The notes under the pieces are model-generated. The model was not told the origin of the DNA. It searched no databases and saw only the letters and a list, made by a program, of their open reading frames with translations. A program made the translations under genes and the position numbers. A DNA stretch of 64,000 bases from CAIXSC01 sp046349935 (lineage in GTDB: Bacteria > Planctomycetota > Planctomycetia > Pirellulales > Pirellulaceae). Positions 43,115 to 52,131 of the stretch are shown one piece after another (position 1 is the stretch's first letter; each line of letters begins with the position of its first letter). Location: positions 806,001-870,000 of the forward strand of contig JAXMBK010000004.1 of assembly GCA_046349935.1 (NCBI GenBank). The letters are read 5' to 3'.

Positions 43115-43131
43115 TGCATCAGCGTTGCATG
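43115..43131. promoter_or_regulatory. TGCA direct repeat (site 4, variant)
   Basis: TGCATCAGCGTTGCATG repeats TGCAT with an 11-bp period, a variant of the TGCAA repeats. ATGCAAG follows at 43143-43149. It lies 85-100 bp before the cpaB gene. Confidence 0.4.
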
Positions 43132-43215
43132 TAGAAATCGTTATGCAAGCAGTGTACAGTTGAGCGTGACGACGTTGGGCAGTGTTGGTCGGCTGTGCGC
43201 CGGGAGCGATCCTTG

Positions 43216-44832
43216 ATGAGAACTCGATCTGTCACTCGCCGCGGCCCTGGGCCGATGGTCTTGCTGCTGCTGGGCTTCGTCGGACTGGCGGGCGGCGGCG
43301 GCGCGGTGGTCGGTACGCTTTACGGATTGGGATACTTGAACTTCGGAGCCAAGGTGGCCGGCCCGGTCGACCGCACGGGGCAAGTCGCCTTTCCCGCGCT
43401 GGCGCGGCCCATGAAGGCCTACTCAGCCGTGTCGCGCGACGACCTCCTTCACCCGCAGACTCGCGAACTTAATCTGGTGTGGATGCCCGAAAAGGTGGTG
43501 AAGCCGGAGATGCTCCGCGACCTGAATCAGATCCTCGGACGCGTCGTTTCCCGCGACAAAGCGCCGGGGATGGTCCTCCAGGAAGCCGACTTCTTCCCCA
43601 AGGGAACTCGCCCGGGCGTCGTCGCGGGCGTCCCGGTCGGCAAGCGGGCGCTGAGCATACGCGGCGGCGCGATCGCCGGCCTCCACCTGTTGCGCCGCGG
43701 CGACCGCTTCGACATCCTGGGCGCCGTGCCCGTGCGGACCACCGACCCCGCCCCGGCGCTGCAGCGCGCGGCGCTCAGCGGCGGCGTGGAACCGCCGGCG
43801 ACGGCCATTGGAATGGAAGAGCAGCGCAGCGGCGTTCAACTGCTGGTCCGGTCCGGCCAACTTGTCACTGACGGCAAAGAAGACGACGACGTGACGTTGG
43901 CCATTCGCCCCGAAGAAGTCGCGCCGCTGACCGCGGCGGTAGCCGCCGATCGCAAGATGTTCTGCGTCGTCCGTTCGGGGCACCCCGACGAATCGCTCGA
44001 GGACGCCGCTCCCGGACCCGACCTGGAGGGACTCCTGCCGTTCCCTGCGAGCGCCCAGGCGTTGCCGCGCTATACGGAGATCCGCGAGGAACATCTGGCC
44101 GACCGCGCGACCGGGAAACTGAAGGAATTCTATTTTGCAGCCGACGCGGTCGATCCGCAGTGGGTCTCCGATCCCAAACGCATTCTGGGGCGCGTGCTGG
44201 CGCGCGACGTCGGGGTCGGCTACCTGTTTCGCGAAGACGACTTCCTCCCGGAAGGAACTCGCGAAGGCGTCGCGGGCGGCGTCCCGGAAGGCAAGCTTGC
44301 GCTCGTTGTTCCTGCCGGTCGTATTCAGGGACTGCAACTGCTCAAGAGCGGCGATCACTTCGATCTCCTGGCGACGATGCCGGTCGATTTGCGGCGAGAA
44401 ATGCCGCAGTTGCGCGTCGGGATGGGGCAGGACTCGCTCGAGGGACGCGATCGGCTGATTGGCAGCTTGCAGCGGCGCGCGACGGTGCAGGTCGTGGCCG
44501 AAGATTCCTTGTTGGTGAGTGCGGAGTCGGAAGGGCCGTTGACCATCGCGGTGGAACCGCACGAGGTCGCGCCATTGTCGAAAGTGATCGCGTTGGGGAT
44601 CGATGTGTTCTGCGTCGCACGTTCGGGGCGTCCGGAGGGGCAAGCGCGGGTGCGCATCACGCCCGATCGACATCCGGCCGCCGACCTGTCGGTCATTGAA
44701 CAGATCACGGGGAACCGTCGCGCGGTTGAAGTGTTCTCGACGCCCGGCGACGAATCGTTCGAGGTTCCGCCTGCCTCGCCATCCCCGCAAGCGCCGCCGG
44801 CCGACTTGCTGCCGCCGGCGCCTCAACCGTAA
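43216..44832 (+). CDS. cpaB: Pilus assembly protein CpaB/RcpC with duplicated module
   Basis: The 538-residue protein has one N-terminal membrane helix (MVLLLLGFVGLAGGGGAVVGTLYGL) and two copies of the same module. Copy 1 (residues about 60-285) and copy 2 (about 290-500) share PKRILGRVLARD-like SAF segments, DDFLPEGTREGV, GVPEGKLAL and a GL-LL-GDHFDLLATMP-like RcpC segment. Normal CpaB is about 270-300 residues with one SAF/RcpC unit, so this is a tandem internal duplication. CpaB is a periplasmic component linked to the secretin. The ATG at 43216 is preferred over GTG 43195. Confidence 0.88.
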   Translation: MRTRSVTRRGPGPMVLLLLGFVGLAGGGGAVVGTLYGLGYLNFGAKVAGPVDRTGQVAFPALARPMKAYSAVSRDDLLHPQTRELNLVWMPEKVVKPEMLRDLNQILGRVVSRDKAPGMVLQEADFFPKGTRPGVVAGVPVGKRALSIRGGAIAGLHLLRRGDRFDILGAVPVRTTDPAPALQRAALSGGVEPPATAIGMEEQRSGVQLLVRSGQLVTDGKEDDDVTLAIRPEEVAPLTAAVAADRKMFCVVRSGHPDESLEDAAPGPDLEGLLPFPASAQALPRYTEIREEHLADRATGKLKEFYFAADAVDPQWVSDPKRILGRVLARDVGVGYLFREDDFLPEGTREGVAGGVPEGKLALVVPAGRIQGLQLLKSGDHFDLLATMPVDLRREMPQLRVGMGQDSLEGRDRLIGSLQRRATVQVVAEDSLLVSAESEGPLTIAVEPHEVAPLSKVIALGIDVFCVARSGRPEGQARVRITPDRHPAADLSVIEQITGNRRAVEVFSTPGDESFEVPPASPSPQAPPADLLPPAPQP

Positions 44833-44840
44833 GGCGATCT

Positions 44841-46046
44841 ATGGCTTCGGCATCTTCGGAAACCAACAGCAGTCCACTGCTGCTGATCGTCGAATCGGAC
44901 GGCAGTCTACTGGAGGAAGTGGAGACCGGTCTGCGCAAACTGGCAGGCAGCCGCGTCCGCTGCCGCTCGGCCCGCGAGTTTCATGTGGCGGTCGAGATGG
45001 CTCGACAACTGCAGCCCGACGCCTGTTTGCTTGAACTATCGGAAGACATGGCGACGCTGCGGTCGTTGGCGTCCGAAATCCGCGCCGTCGCGCCGCACAC
45101 GAAGTTGGTCGCCGCCTTTCGCTCGGAGACCTTCTCGCCCGAGACGTCTGAAAGCGTCTTGATGATTCAAGCCATTCGCTCGGGCGTACAAGACTTCCTC
45201 CGACGCCCTGTCGCCTTGCAGGACCTCGCCGAACTGCTGGAGCAGATCAGCCGGACGCGCGCTGCGGCGCCGTCGAGCCTCGGTACGATCATGACGTTCG
45301 TCAGCAACAAGGGAGGCGTCGGCAAGTCCACCATGGCTGTGAACGTCGCGACAGGACTCGCAGCGCGTCATCCCGAACGCGTCTTGTTGGTCGATTGTTC
45401 GATCCAAATGGGCGTCTGCGCCGCGATGCTCGATCTGCGCCCCGCGACGACGCTGTACGACGCACTGCAGCAGCGCGAGCGGCTCGACGAAACGCTGTTG
45501 CGTCAACTCGCGGCGCCCCACGCCAGCGGACTCGACTTGCTGGCCGCGCCGGTGACGGCGGCGCAGGCCGCCGAAGTCGACGCCCACTTCATGTCGCAAC
45601 TGCTGACGCTCGCGCGTCGCACCTACGACTTCGTCGTCGTCGACACGTTCCCTCTGCTCGACGGCATCGTGATGGCGATTCTCGACCTGAGCGCCCGTTC
45701 GTACGTCGTGCTCGAGAACGTCGTCCCTACGCTGCTGGGCGGGGCGCAGTACGTCTCGTTGCTCGAACAACTGGGGTTCGGCGCCGAACATGTCCGGGTC
45801 GTCGTCAATCGCTATTCGACCAAGGCGGGCAATCCCTCGCTGTCGGATACCGAGCAGCGTTTGAATCGTCCCGTCGATTTCGTCGTTCCCTTCAGCGCCA
45901 AGGTGCAGGCTGCGGCCAATCTGGGGCGCCCCTACGTGCTGTCGGCCAGTCGCTGGTTTCAGCCGGGTAAAGGGCTGCTCCAATTGGTCGACGATGCGCA
46001 GAACCTGCGACAGAAGGTGCTCGCCGAGCGGGCGGATTCGGAGTAG
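44841..46046 (+). CDS. cpaE: Tad localisation ATPase CpaE/TadZ
   Basis: The 401-residue protein has an N-terminal receiver-like domain (residues about 8-135) in which the usual phospho-acceptor position reads PDACLLELSEDM, so it lacks the Asp and is probably a pseudo-receiver. A MinD/ParA ATPase follows with the deviant Walker A FVSNKGGVGKSTMAVNVATGL, VLLVDCSIQMG and FVVVDTFPLLDG. TadZ positions the Tad secretion system at a pole or focus. It starts eight bases after cpaB. Confidence 0.93.
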   Translation: MASASSETNSSPLLLIVESDGSLLEEVETGLRKLAGSRVRCRSAREFHVAVEMARQLQPDACLLELSEDMATLRSLASEIRAVAPHTKLVAAFRSETFSPETSESVLMIQAIRSGVQDFLRRPVALQDLAELLEQISRTRAAAPSSLGTIMTFVSNKGGVGKSTMAVNVATGLAARHPERVLLVDCSIQMGVCAAMLDLRPATTLYDALQQRERLDETLLRQLAAPHASGLDLLAAPVTAAQAAEVDAHFMSQLLTLARRTYDFVVVDTFPLLDGIVMAILDLSARSYVVLENVVPTLLGGAQYVSLLEQLGFGAEHVRVVVNRYSTKAGNPSLSDTEQRLNRPVDFVVPFSAKVQAAANLGRPYVLSASRWFQPGKGLLQLVDDAQNLRQKVLAERADSE

Positions 46047-46052
46047 CTACCC

Positions 46053-47492
46053 ATGAACGCCCCGTCCAACAGCGACGATCCTCGCGAACGCTTGGCGCGC
46101 CACAACTACTCGGTCCCCCTCGATCGACTTCGCACCGCTCCGCCTGCCCGCGGCGTCGAATCAGCGCGAACAGGCGCCTCTGCGCTGCGGATTTCCACGC
46201 GAGCGGCCGACTATGAGTCGGTGAAGGGGAACCTGCACGAGCGGCTGCTCGATGAACTCAACGGCCGCAATCTACTCGGCGCCTCCGAAGAGATGCTCAC
46301 CGAAGCCGTCGGACAATTCGTCGCCCGCGTGCTCGCCGAAGAAGATCTGCCGCTGAACGAACAGGAACGGCGGCGCATCGGCGAGGAACTGCTTGAGGAG
46401 ACGTTGGGCGTCGGACCGCTCGCCGTACTGATGCTGGACCCGGCGGTGACCGACATCCTCGTGAATCGCTTCGACAAGGTTTATGTCGAACGTTTCGGCC
46501 GGCTGGAGAAGACCGACGTGCGGTTTCGGGACAGCGAGCACTTGGTGCGCATCATTCAGCGCATTGCGGCTCGAGTTGGACGGCGGATCGATGAGTCCTC
46601 GCCGATGGTCGATGCGCGATTGGCCGACGGAAGCCGCGTCAATGCGACGCTCCCCCCCGTGTCGCTCGACGGGCCGACTCTCTCCATTCGTCGTTTCGGA
46701 CGCCAGCGGCTGCGTCGCGACGAACTGTTGCGTCTAGGGATGTACTCGAACGAGATCGTGGGATTCTTGGAACTGATCGTGAAGGCCCGGAAGAATGTGC
46801 TCGTCTCGGGCGGCACCGGCGCCGGCAAGTCGACGTTCTTGGGGGCGATGGCCGAGGTGATTCCTGCTCACGAGCGCGTCGTGACGATTGAAGACGCCGC
46901 CGAATTAATCCTCGACCAAGAGCACGTGGTGCGGATGGAGACGCGGCCGGCGAACGTCGAGGGACGCGGGCGGATCGCGGCTCGGGAACTCGTCGTCAAC
47001 GCGCTGCGCATGCGCCCCGATCGCATCATCGTCGGCGAAGTACGCAGCGCCGAAGCGCTCGACATGCTGCAGGCGATGAACACGGGGCACGACGGAGGGT
47101 TGACCACGATCCACTCGAACAGTCCCCGTGACGCGCTGTCGCGTTTGGAGACGATGGTGTTGATGGCCGGCATGGAATTGCCGTCGCGAGCCATCCGGGA
47201 ACAGATGGGGTCGGCGCTGCATTTCATCGTGCATATCCGCCGCTTCGAGGACGGCGTGCGACGCGTCGAGGTGGTTTCGGAAGTAAGCGGCGTGGAAGGG
47301 ACGACGATCCAGCTGCAAGACATCTTTCGATTCGAACGGACGGGCAAACGCGGACGTCTGATCGACGGTCGGTTCGTCGCCACGGGCATCGTACCGCGAG
47401 TGATTACGGAATTGCGAGAACGAGGCATCGACGTCCCGATGTCGCTGTTCCAAAAACCGGGCGAAGCCCCGCGCGAGGCGCCGCGTGCCTGA
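46053..47492 (+). CDS. cpaF: Tad secretion ATPase CpaF/TadA
   Basis: The 479-residue hexameric secretion ATPase has an N-terminal domain of about 170 residues and the RecA-like core: NVLVSGGTGAGKSTFLGAMAEVIP (Walker A), VVTIEDAAELILDQEHVVRMETR (Asp box), MRPDRIIVGEVRSAEALDMLQAMNTGHDGGLTTIHSNSPRDALSRLETMV (Walker B and His box). It powers Flp pilus assembly at the cytoplasmic face. It starts six bases after cpaE and overlaps tadB by eight bases. Confidence 0.97.
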   Translation: MNAPSNSDDPRERLARHNYSVPLDRLRTAPPARGVESARTGASALRISTRAADYESVKGNLHERLLDELNGRNLLGASEEMLTEAVGQFVARVLAEEDLPLNEQERRRIGEELLEETLGVGPLAVLMLDPAVTDILVNRFDKVYVERFGRLEKTDVRFRDSEHLVRIIQRIAARVGRRIDESSPMVDARLADGSRVNATLPPVSLDGPTLSIRRFGRQRLRRDELLRLGMYSNEIVGFLELIVKARKNVLVSGGTGAGKSTFLGAMAEVIPAHERVVTIEDAAELILDQEHVVRMETRPANVEGRGRIAARELVVNALRMRPDRIIVGEVRSAEALDMLQAMNTGHDGGLTTIHSNSPRDALSRLETMVLMAGMELPSRAIREQMGSALHFIVHIRRFEDGVRRVEVVSEVSGVEGTTIQLQDIFRFERTGKRGRLIDGRFVATGIVPRVITELRERGIDVPMSLFQKPGEAPREAPRA

Positions 47493-48348
47493 TTGGCGCA
47501 TCCTGCTCGTCTTTCTGGCGATCGTCGGCGCGATCCTCGCCGGCGTCTACGTCGCGCTGCGCGCCGCTCGGCTCCGTCGCGTGGCTCGACAGCGACTGCG
47601 TCCGGAGGTCGATGAGGCGGAAGAGCGAGTCGAACGGCGCGCACGCCCGTTCGCTAGACGCCACTACCTCTTGCCGTGGCTGGTCGCCGCGGTCGTCTTT
47701 GCGCTAGGTTGGTTCTTGCTGCCCATTCCCTGGATGTTCGTCGCCGCGTTCTCCATCGTCGTCGGTTTGCTGGGGTGGCAAGTCGACGCCATTGTGCTGC
47801 AGCGCCGGCAGTTGCAGATCGAGAGTCAACTGGCCGACTCCATCGATTTGATGGTCGCCGCCGTCAAGGTCGGCTCGTCGATTCAAGCGGCGCTCGAAAG
47901 CTGCCAATTTGAAGCCCGCGCACCCTTGCGCGGCGAATTGGAGGAAGTCCTGGGACGCATCCGTTACGGCGACGATCCGCGCGCCGCGCTCGACGGGCTG
48001 GCGCAGCGAGTCCCGTTGGAAACATTCCAGCTGTTCGTCACCACGTTGGCAGTCAATATGCAGGTCGGCGGCAGCTTGGCGTCGACGCTCGCAGCCGTCG
48101 GACGCACGATTCGCGATCGAATCGAATTGGCGCGCCGCATCCAGTCGATCACGATGCAAGCTCGCGCGTCGATCGTGGCGATCATGCTCGTCACCTACTT
48201 TCTCGCCGTCCTGATGTGGCGGAACGACCCCGAACGAATGGCCGCGTTCCTGTCTTCGACCGTGGGTTCGTACGTCGTCGCGGGCGCGATCCTGGCGCAG
48301 GGAGTCGGCATAGCGTGGATCGCTTCCATCATTAAACCGCGGTTTTGA
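47485..48348 (+). CDS. tadB: Tad inner-membrane platform protein TadB
   Basis: The 287-residue type II secretion F-like protein has an N-terminal helix, a pair of helices (LPWLVAAVVFALGWFLLPIPWMFVAAFSIVVGLLGW) and the T2SF domain (SQLADSIDLMVAAVKVGSSIQAALE, RVPLETFQLFVTTLAVNMQVGGSLASTLAAVGRTIRDR). It ends with two membrane helices. The GTG start overlaps the end of cpaF. Confidence 0.93.
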   Translation: MPDWRILLVFLAIVGAILAGVYVALRAARLRRVARQRLRPEVDEAEERVERRARPFARRHYLLPWLVAAVVFALGWFLLPIPWMFVAAFSIVVGLLGWQVDAIVLQRRQLQIESQLADSIDLMVAAVKVGSSIQAALESCQFEARAPLRGELEEVLGRIRYGDDPRAALDGLAQRVPLETFQLFVTTLAVNMQVGGSLASTLAAVGRTIRDRIELARRIQSITMQARASIVAIMLVTYFLAVLMWRNDPERMAAFLSSTVGSYVVAGAILAQGVGIAWIASIIKPRF

Positions 48349-48365
48349 GAGGAGAGTCTTCGCCG

Positions 48366-49283
48366 ATGCCTCCCTTCGCCGCCGTGATCGTCGTTCTTTC
48401 GCTCGTCGTGTTGCTGGCCGCCGCCTGGCTGTTTCAGGTTGCTTGGCAACGCCAGCGCATTCGAGCACGCCTGCTGGCGGACGACGTCGCAGACCCGTTT
48501 CAGACGCCGGCGGACGAGTCGCGAGGGTGGTTGGCCCGATGGCTCTATCTGGCTGGCTTTCGCAGTCCGTGGGCTTCCGTGCAGTACCTCGCCTCCACCG
48601 CGCTGCTCGCCGGCGTCGGCCTCGCCTTCGCACTGTTGATCGTCGCTCTCGGCGTCGTCGATTTGTTTGTGCAACTGTTGCTCTTGATCCCTGGCAACGT
48701 CGGCGAAGTCTTCTTGCCCGTCGCGTACGGTTCCCCGTGGACATCGGCGCTATTGCTGGCGGCCATTCCCACGTTGGTCGTCCGAGCGGCGCGGCAGCGG
48801 AGGGTGAGTCAGGTCGAACAGGACCTGCCGCTGTCGCTGGATCTGCTCGCCACGCTCGCCCAAGCCGGCATCGGCTACGACGCGGCCGTCGACCAGCTGC
48901 TCGATACGCTCCCCCCCACGCGCGCCTTGTCGCAAGAATTGCGCGCGTATCAACTCGACATGTTCGCGGGGCGCGGGCGAGTCGCGGCGCTGCGGAGGTT
49001 GAGCCGCCGAGTCGAGGTGGCTTGGTTCAGCATCTTCATTTCGGCGGTGGTGCAGGCGGAGCAGATGGGGAGCGGGCTGAGCGAGGTGCTGCAAACCCAG
49101 GCGGAAGACCTGCGACAAAGGCGTCGCGAACGGGCGATGGCCTTCGCCATGACGATTCCCATCAAGCTGCTGTTCCCATTGGTCGCCTGCTTCTTGCCGG
49201 GCATCTTTGTGTTCGCCGTGGGGCCCGCGTTTTTCCAAATCGCCCAAACCATCGACAATCTGCTGGCCCCGTACGTTCGCTAA
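48366..49283 (+). CDS. tadC: Tad inner-membrane platform protein TadC
   Basis: This 305-residue partner of TadB has the same T2SF fold: an N-terminal helix, helices around residues 75-140, the domain LPLSLDLLATLAQAGIGYDAAVDQLLDTLPPTRALSQEL, the VEVAWFSIFISAVVQAEQMGSGLSEVLQTQAEDLRQRRRERA segment and a terminal hydrophobic hairpin. The ATG at 48366 has GGAGAG upstream, so it follows tadB by 17 bases; a TTG further upstream is unlikely. Last gene before a 215-bp gap. Confidence 0.92.
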   Translation: MPPFAAVIVVLSLVVLLAAAWLFQVAWQRQRIRARLLADDVADPFQTPADESRGWLARWLYLAGFRSPWASVQYLASTALLAGVGLAFALLIVALGVVDLFVQLLLLIPGNVGEVFLPVAYGSPWTSALLLAAIPTLVVRAARQRRVSQVEQDLPLSLDLLATLAQAGIGYDAAVDQLLDTLPPTRALSQELRAYQLDMFAGRGRVAALRRLSRRVEVAWFSIFISAVVQAEQMGSGLSEVLQTQAEDLRQRRRERAMAFAMTIPIKLLFPLVACFLPGIFVFAVGPAFFQIAQTIDNLLAPYVR

Positions 49284-49337
49284 ATTACCTCCCGTTTTTC
49301 CGCCTTCAACTCGTCACGCGACGTTATGCGCAAGAGT

Positions 49338-49356
49338 TGCAATGCACTTGCAAATG
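49338..49356. promoter_or_regulatory. TGCAA direct repeat (site 5)
   Basis: TGCAATGCACTTGCAAATG (with a preceding T, TTGCAA-N5-TTGCAA) lies in the 215-bp gap upstream of the secretin gene. A further TGCAA occurs near 49381. Confidence 0.55.
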
Positions 49357-49498
49357 ACAATTCTTCTGTCAAGCAGGCGAATGCAACTGGACGATACTAC
49401 CCCTACAAGTCGCAAAACCGGGAATAACTGCGCAGTTTGCCAAACAGGGGACAGGCTGCAGGGTTGATGCGGAGCCTACGGCGGCTTGAGAGGGTGAT

Positions 49499-51388
49499 AT
49501 GCACGGGCAGTTCCAATTCACAATTCCTCGACGTCTCCTGTGCGGGATTGTATTGATCGCCGGATTGGCGGTTGATTCACCTGATGCGTGGGGACAACCG
49601 CCGCGGATTGAACGCGTGCCGGGAAACTCCGCCCCGCCGCCCGCACGACCGGAAGCGGGGGCGCCCGCCGTTCGCCCGGCGCCGGCCGCCGCCTCTCCCT
49701 TCGGCGCCGATCAGGTGCGCTTGCCGCTTTTGCCGTTTGGCGGCACCCCGAAGCCGACTCGCGAAACGCTCAAGCAATTCGACGAGTATGTCGAAGAGAT
49801 CCGCGACACCGAAAACACGCTCGACTTGGTTCAAAATCGGCCGCGTCTGATGCGGCTGCGTCAGACGCCGTTCCGCATTCAATTGGCCGATGAAGCGATC
49901 GCCAACTACTTGTTGGTGACGGAACGCGAGTTGTCGCTGACGGGGCTCCAGGTCGGCACAACGGTGCTCAACCTCTGGTTTGCGAATCCCGATGATCCGA
50001 ACAACCCGCGATTGTTGAGTTACTTATTGCGCGTGGTGCCCGATCCGGAAACGCGCGAGCGGCTGGAGCGCGTTTACGAGGCGTTGGAGACCGAGATCAA
50101 TCGCAACTTCCCCGATAGCGTCGTGAGACTGTCGCTGGTCGGCGATCGACTCGTGATCCGCGGACATGCTCGCGACATCGAGGCGGCGACGCAAATCCTC
50201 CGCATCGTCGGCGCCATGGCGCCGGCCGGGCCCGAGGACATTCCACTCGACTACGACGACCCCTCGTTGGTGTCGGCGACGCCAGGCGTCGAGTCGCTGA
50301 CGGGCGACCCGCGATTGCCTGATTCGGTCGGCATGCTGCAACAACCCGACAATTATCGTTTCAATCCGAATGCAAACAACGGAAACAATGGAAACAACAA
50401 TCGCCGCCGCCGCAACTCGTATGTGATCAACATGCTGCGAGTCAACGGCGTCCATCAAGTGATGCTCAAGGTGACGGTCGCGGAACTCAGTCGCGACGCG
50501 TTGCGATCTCTAGGGGCGAACACGGCGATCGGCGGCAGCGGCGACGTCGGGTTCTTGAGCTTTGCGACCAGCAGCGTCGCCTCGCCCGCGGCCGGCTTCT
50601 TCGCCGGTCCTTTGGGAGGCCCCGGCGGGACGTTCCTCGTCGACACGACCGACTTCGACTTGGCGCTCACCGCGCTCAAGCAACTCGGCTACGCTCGAGC
50701 GCTCGCGGAACCCAACCTCACGACGCTCAACGGCAAACCCGCCAGTCTGCAGATCGGCGGTCAGTTCCCCGTGCCGCAGTCGCAGGCCTTCACGAACAGC
50801 TCGATCCAAAACGTCGCGTTCGTCGACTTCGGCGTCCGACTATCGTTCATCCCCATCGTTACGGAAGGCGAACGGATTCGGCTGAATGTGTTCGCCGACA
50901 TCAGCGATCGCGACGATGCGAACGCGGCGGACATCGGCGGGACGGTGGTTCCAAGTCTCGATACTCGCAACTTCACGACGCAGGTCGAGCTGCGCGAGAA
51001 CCAGACGCTCGCGGTGGCCGGATTGATTCGGAATCGACTGCGCGCCGAGAGCAGTCGCGTGCCGTTCCTGGGGGATATTCCGGTCGTCGGCCAGCTGTTT
51101 AAGAGCGACCGCACCTCGTACGAGGAAACGGAACTTGTCGTGCTCGTGACGCCGCAGTTGGTGTCGCCGCTTGAGGCGCACGAAAGGCCGGCGTTGCCGA
51201 CGGCGACCGTGTTTGAACCTAGCGATTTGGAGTTTTATCTGTTGGGACGAATCGAGGGACGGCATGCGGAAGACTACCGCACTCCCATTCGTTCGGATTG
51301 GAAACGGATGGAAGCTTGGCGTCGCTGCCAACAGCAATACATCATCGGTCCCTCGGGCTACTGTGAAGAACTGAACCTCGGTCAGTGA
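49499..51388 (+). CDS. cpaC: Tad secretin CpaC/RcpA
   Basis: The 629-residue outer-membrane channel of the Tad pilus has a signal peptide (PRRLLCGIVLIAGLAVDSPDAWGQ), a Pro-rich spacer and N-terminal pilus/BON-like domains (residues about 110-240). An Asn/Arg-rich insertion (NANNGNNGNNNRRRRN, about 290-305) comes before the secretin core (VMLKVTVAELSRDALRSLG through RVPFLGDIPVVGQLFKSDRTSYEETELVVLVTPQLVSPL). The core ends are textbook secretin motifs. It leads a separate transcript with the Gly-rich lipoprotein, TadD and DUF192 genes, preceded by a TGCAA direct repeat. Confidence 0.95.
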   Translation: MHGQFQFTIPRRLLCGIVLIAGLAVDSPDAWGQPPRIERVPGNSAPPPARPEAGAPAVRPAPAAASPFGADQVRLPLLPFGGTPKPTRETLKQFDEYVEEIRDTENTLDLVQNRPRLMRLRQTPFRIQLADEAIANYLLVTERELSLTGLQVGTTVLNLWFANPDDPNNPRLLSYLLRVVPDPETRERLERVYEALETEINRNFPDSVVRLSLVGDRLVIRGHARDIEAATQILRIVGAMAPAGPEDIPLDYDDPSLVSATPGVESLTGDPRLPDSVGMLQQPDNYRFNPNANNGNNGNNNRRRRNSYVINMLRVNGVHQVMLKVTVAELSRDALRSLGANTAIGGSGDVGFLSFATSSVASPAAGFFAGPLGGPGGTFLVDTTDFDLALTALKQLGYARALAEPNLTTLNGKPASLQIGGQFPVPQSQAFTNSSIQNVAFVDFGVRLSFIPIVTEGERIRLNVFADISDRDDANAADIGGTVVPSLDTRNFTTQVELRENQTLAVAGLIRNRLRAESSRVPFLGDIPVVGQLFKSDRTSYEETELVVLVTPQLVSPLEAHERPALPTATVFEPSDLEFYLLGRIEGRHAEDYRTPIRSDWKRMEAWRRCQQQYIIGPSGYCEELNLGQ

Positions 51389-51425
51389 TCCCGCCGGCCG
51401 CGGCGCGGGTCGGAGAAGTCGAAGC

Positions 51426-52130
51426 ATGGACGCAAGAGATAACACGCACCTGCGCTGGAAGTGGCTGCCGCTGCTGTTGCTCGCCTCTGGGTGTCAGTCG
51501 ATGTCGGGCGAGGAGAATCCGTATTGTGGACCCGAACATGGGCCCGGCGCGGTGCCGCCTCCCCTGGGCGCCATTAGTTGTCAGTGGCACGAAGCGCAAC
51601 ACGCCAAGGCTCAGGGCGCCGAATGGGTGTTGTTTCAGAATTCGTGGTACCAAGGCGGCAATCTCCTGGGGCCGGACGGCCGGGACCAGTTGCGCGGCCT
51701 GGTGCCTCGTCTGCAAGATTCGACGCAACCAATCATCATCGAACCTGTCATGATCTATATCCGGCGGGACCTGCAGGAAGACTACGGCAAGTCGGAACGG
51801 CAAATCTATGAAGAGACGCTCACCCGCGCTCAGGAATTGGACTTGCAGCGACGCGAGCATGTGGTCGAACTGTTGGCGGAGGCGGGGGTGGCCGACGCGG
51901 ACAAACGCGTCGTGCTCGGCAAACCGCCGTATGATCCCATCTACGGACACGACGCTCAGCAGGCGTACTTCATGCATGAAGTGGGTCGCGCCGGCTTCGG
52001 AGTCGGCGGTCGACGAGGCGGTTTCGGCGGTGGACTCGGAAACGGCTTGGGAGGAGGCTTCGGCGGAGGTCTGGGCGGCGGTTTCGGCGGTGGTTTCGGC
52101 GGCGGCATGGGCGGCGGAGGTTTCTTCTAA
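51426..52130 (+). CDS. Lipoprotein with glycine-rich tail in the CpaD position
   Basis: The 234-residue protein has a lipobox (PLLLLASGC, Cys near residue 23). A conserved-looking globular part (residues about 35-185) contains QNSWYQGGNLLGPDGRDQLRGLVPRL and a helical PIIIEPVMIYIRRDLQEDYGKSERQIYEETL. The last 45 residues are almost pure Gly/Phe repeats (GFGGG-type). The middle resembles the peptidoglycan-facing or CpaD-type lipoproteins that assist Tad secretins, but no family is recognised with certainty. It sits between the secretin and TadD genes, so an accessory role at the secretin is likely (inference). Confidence 0.75.
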   Translation: MDARDNTHLRWKWLPLLLLASGCQSMSGEENPYCGPEHGPGAVPPPLGAISCQWHEAQHAKAQGAEWVLFQNSWYQGGNLLGPDGRDQLRGLVPRLQDSTQPIIIEPVMIYIRRDLQEDYGKSERQIYEETLTRAQELDLQRREHVVELLAEAGVADADKRVVLGKPPYDPIYGHDAQQAYFMHEVGRAGFGVGGRRGGFGGGLGNGLGGGFGGGLGGGFGGGFGGGMGGGGFF

Positions 52131-52131
52131 T

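Noticed and set aside
51808..52131. Longer N-terminus for the TadD-like gene overlapping the Gly-rich lipoprotein gene
   Set aside because: The extension is a frame-shadow of the lipoprotein gene; the ATG at 52132 starts the lipoprotein signal.
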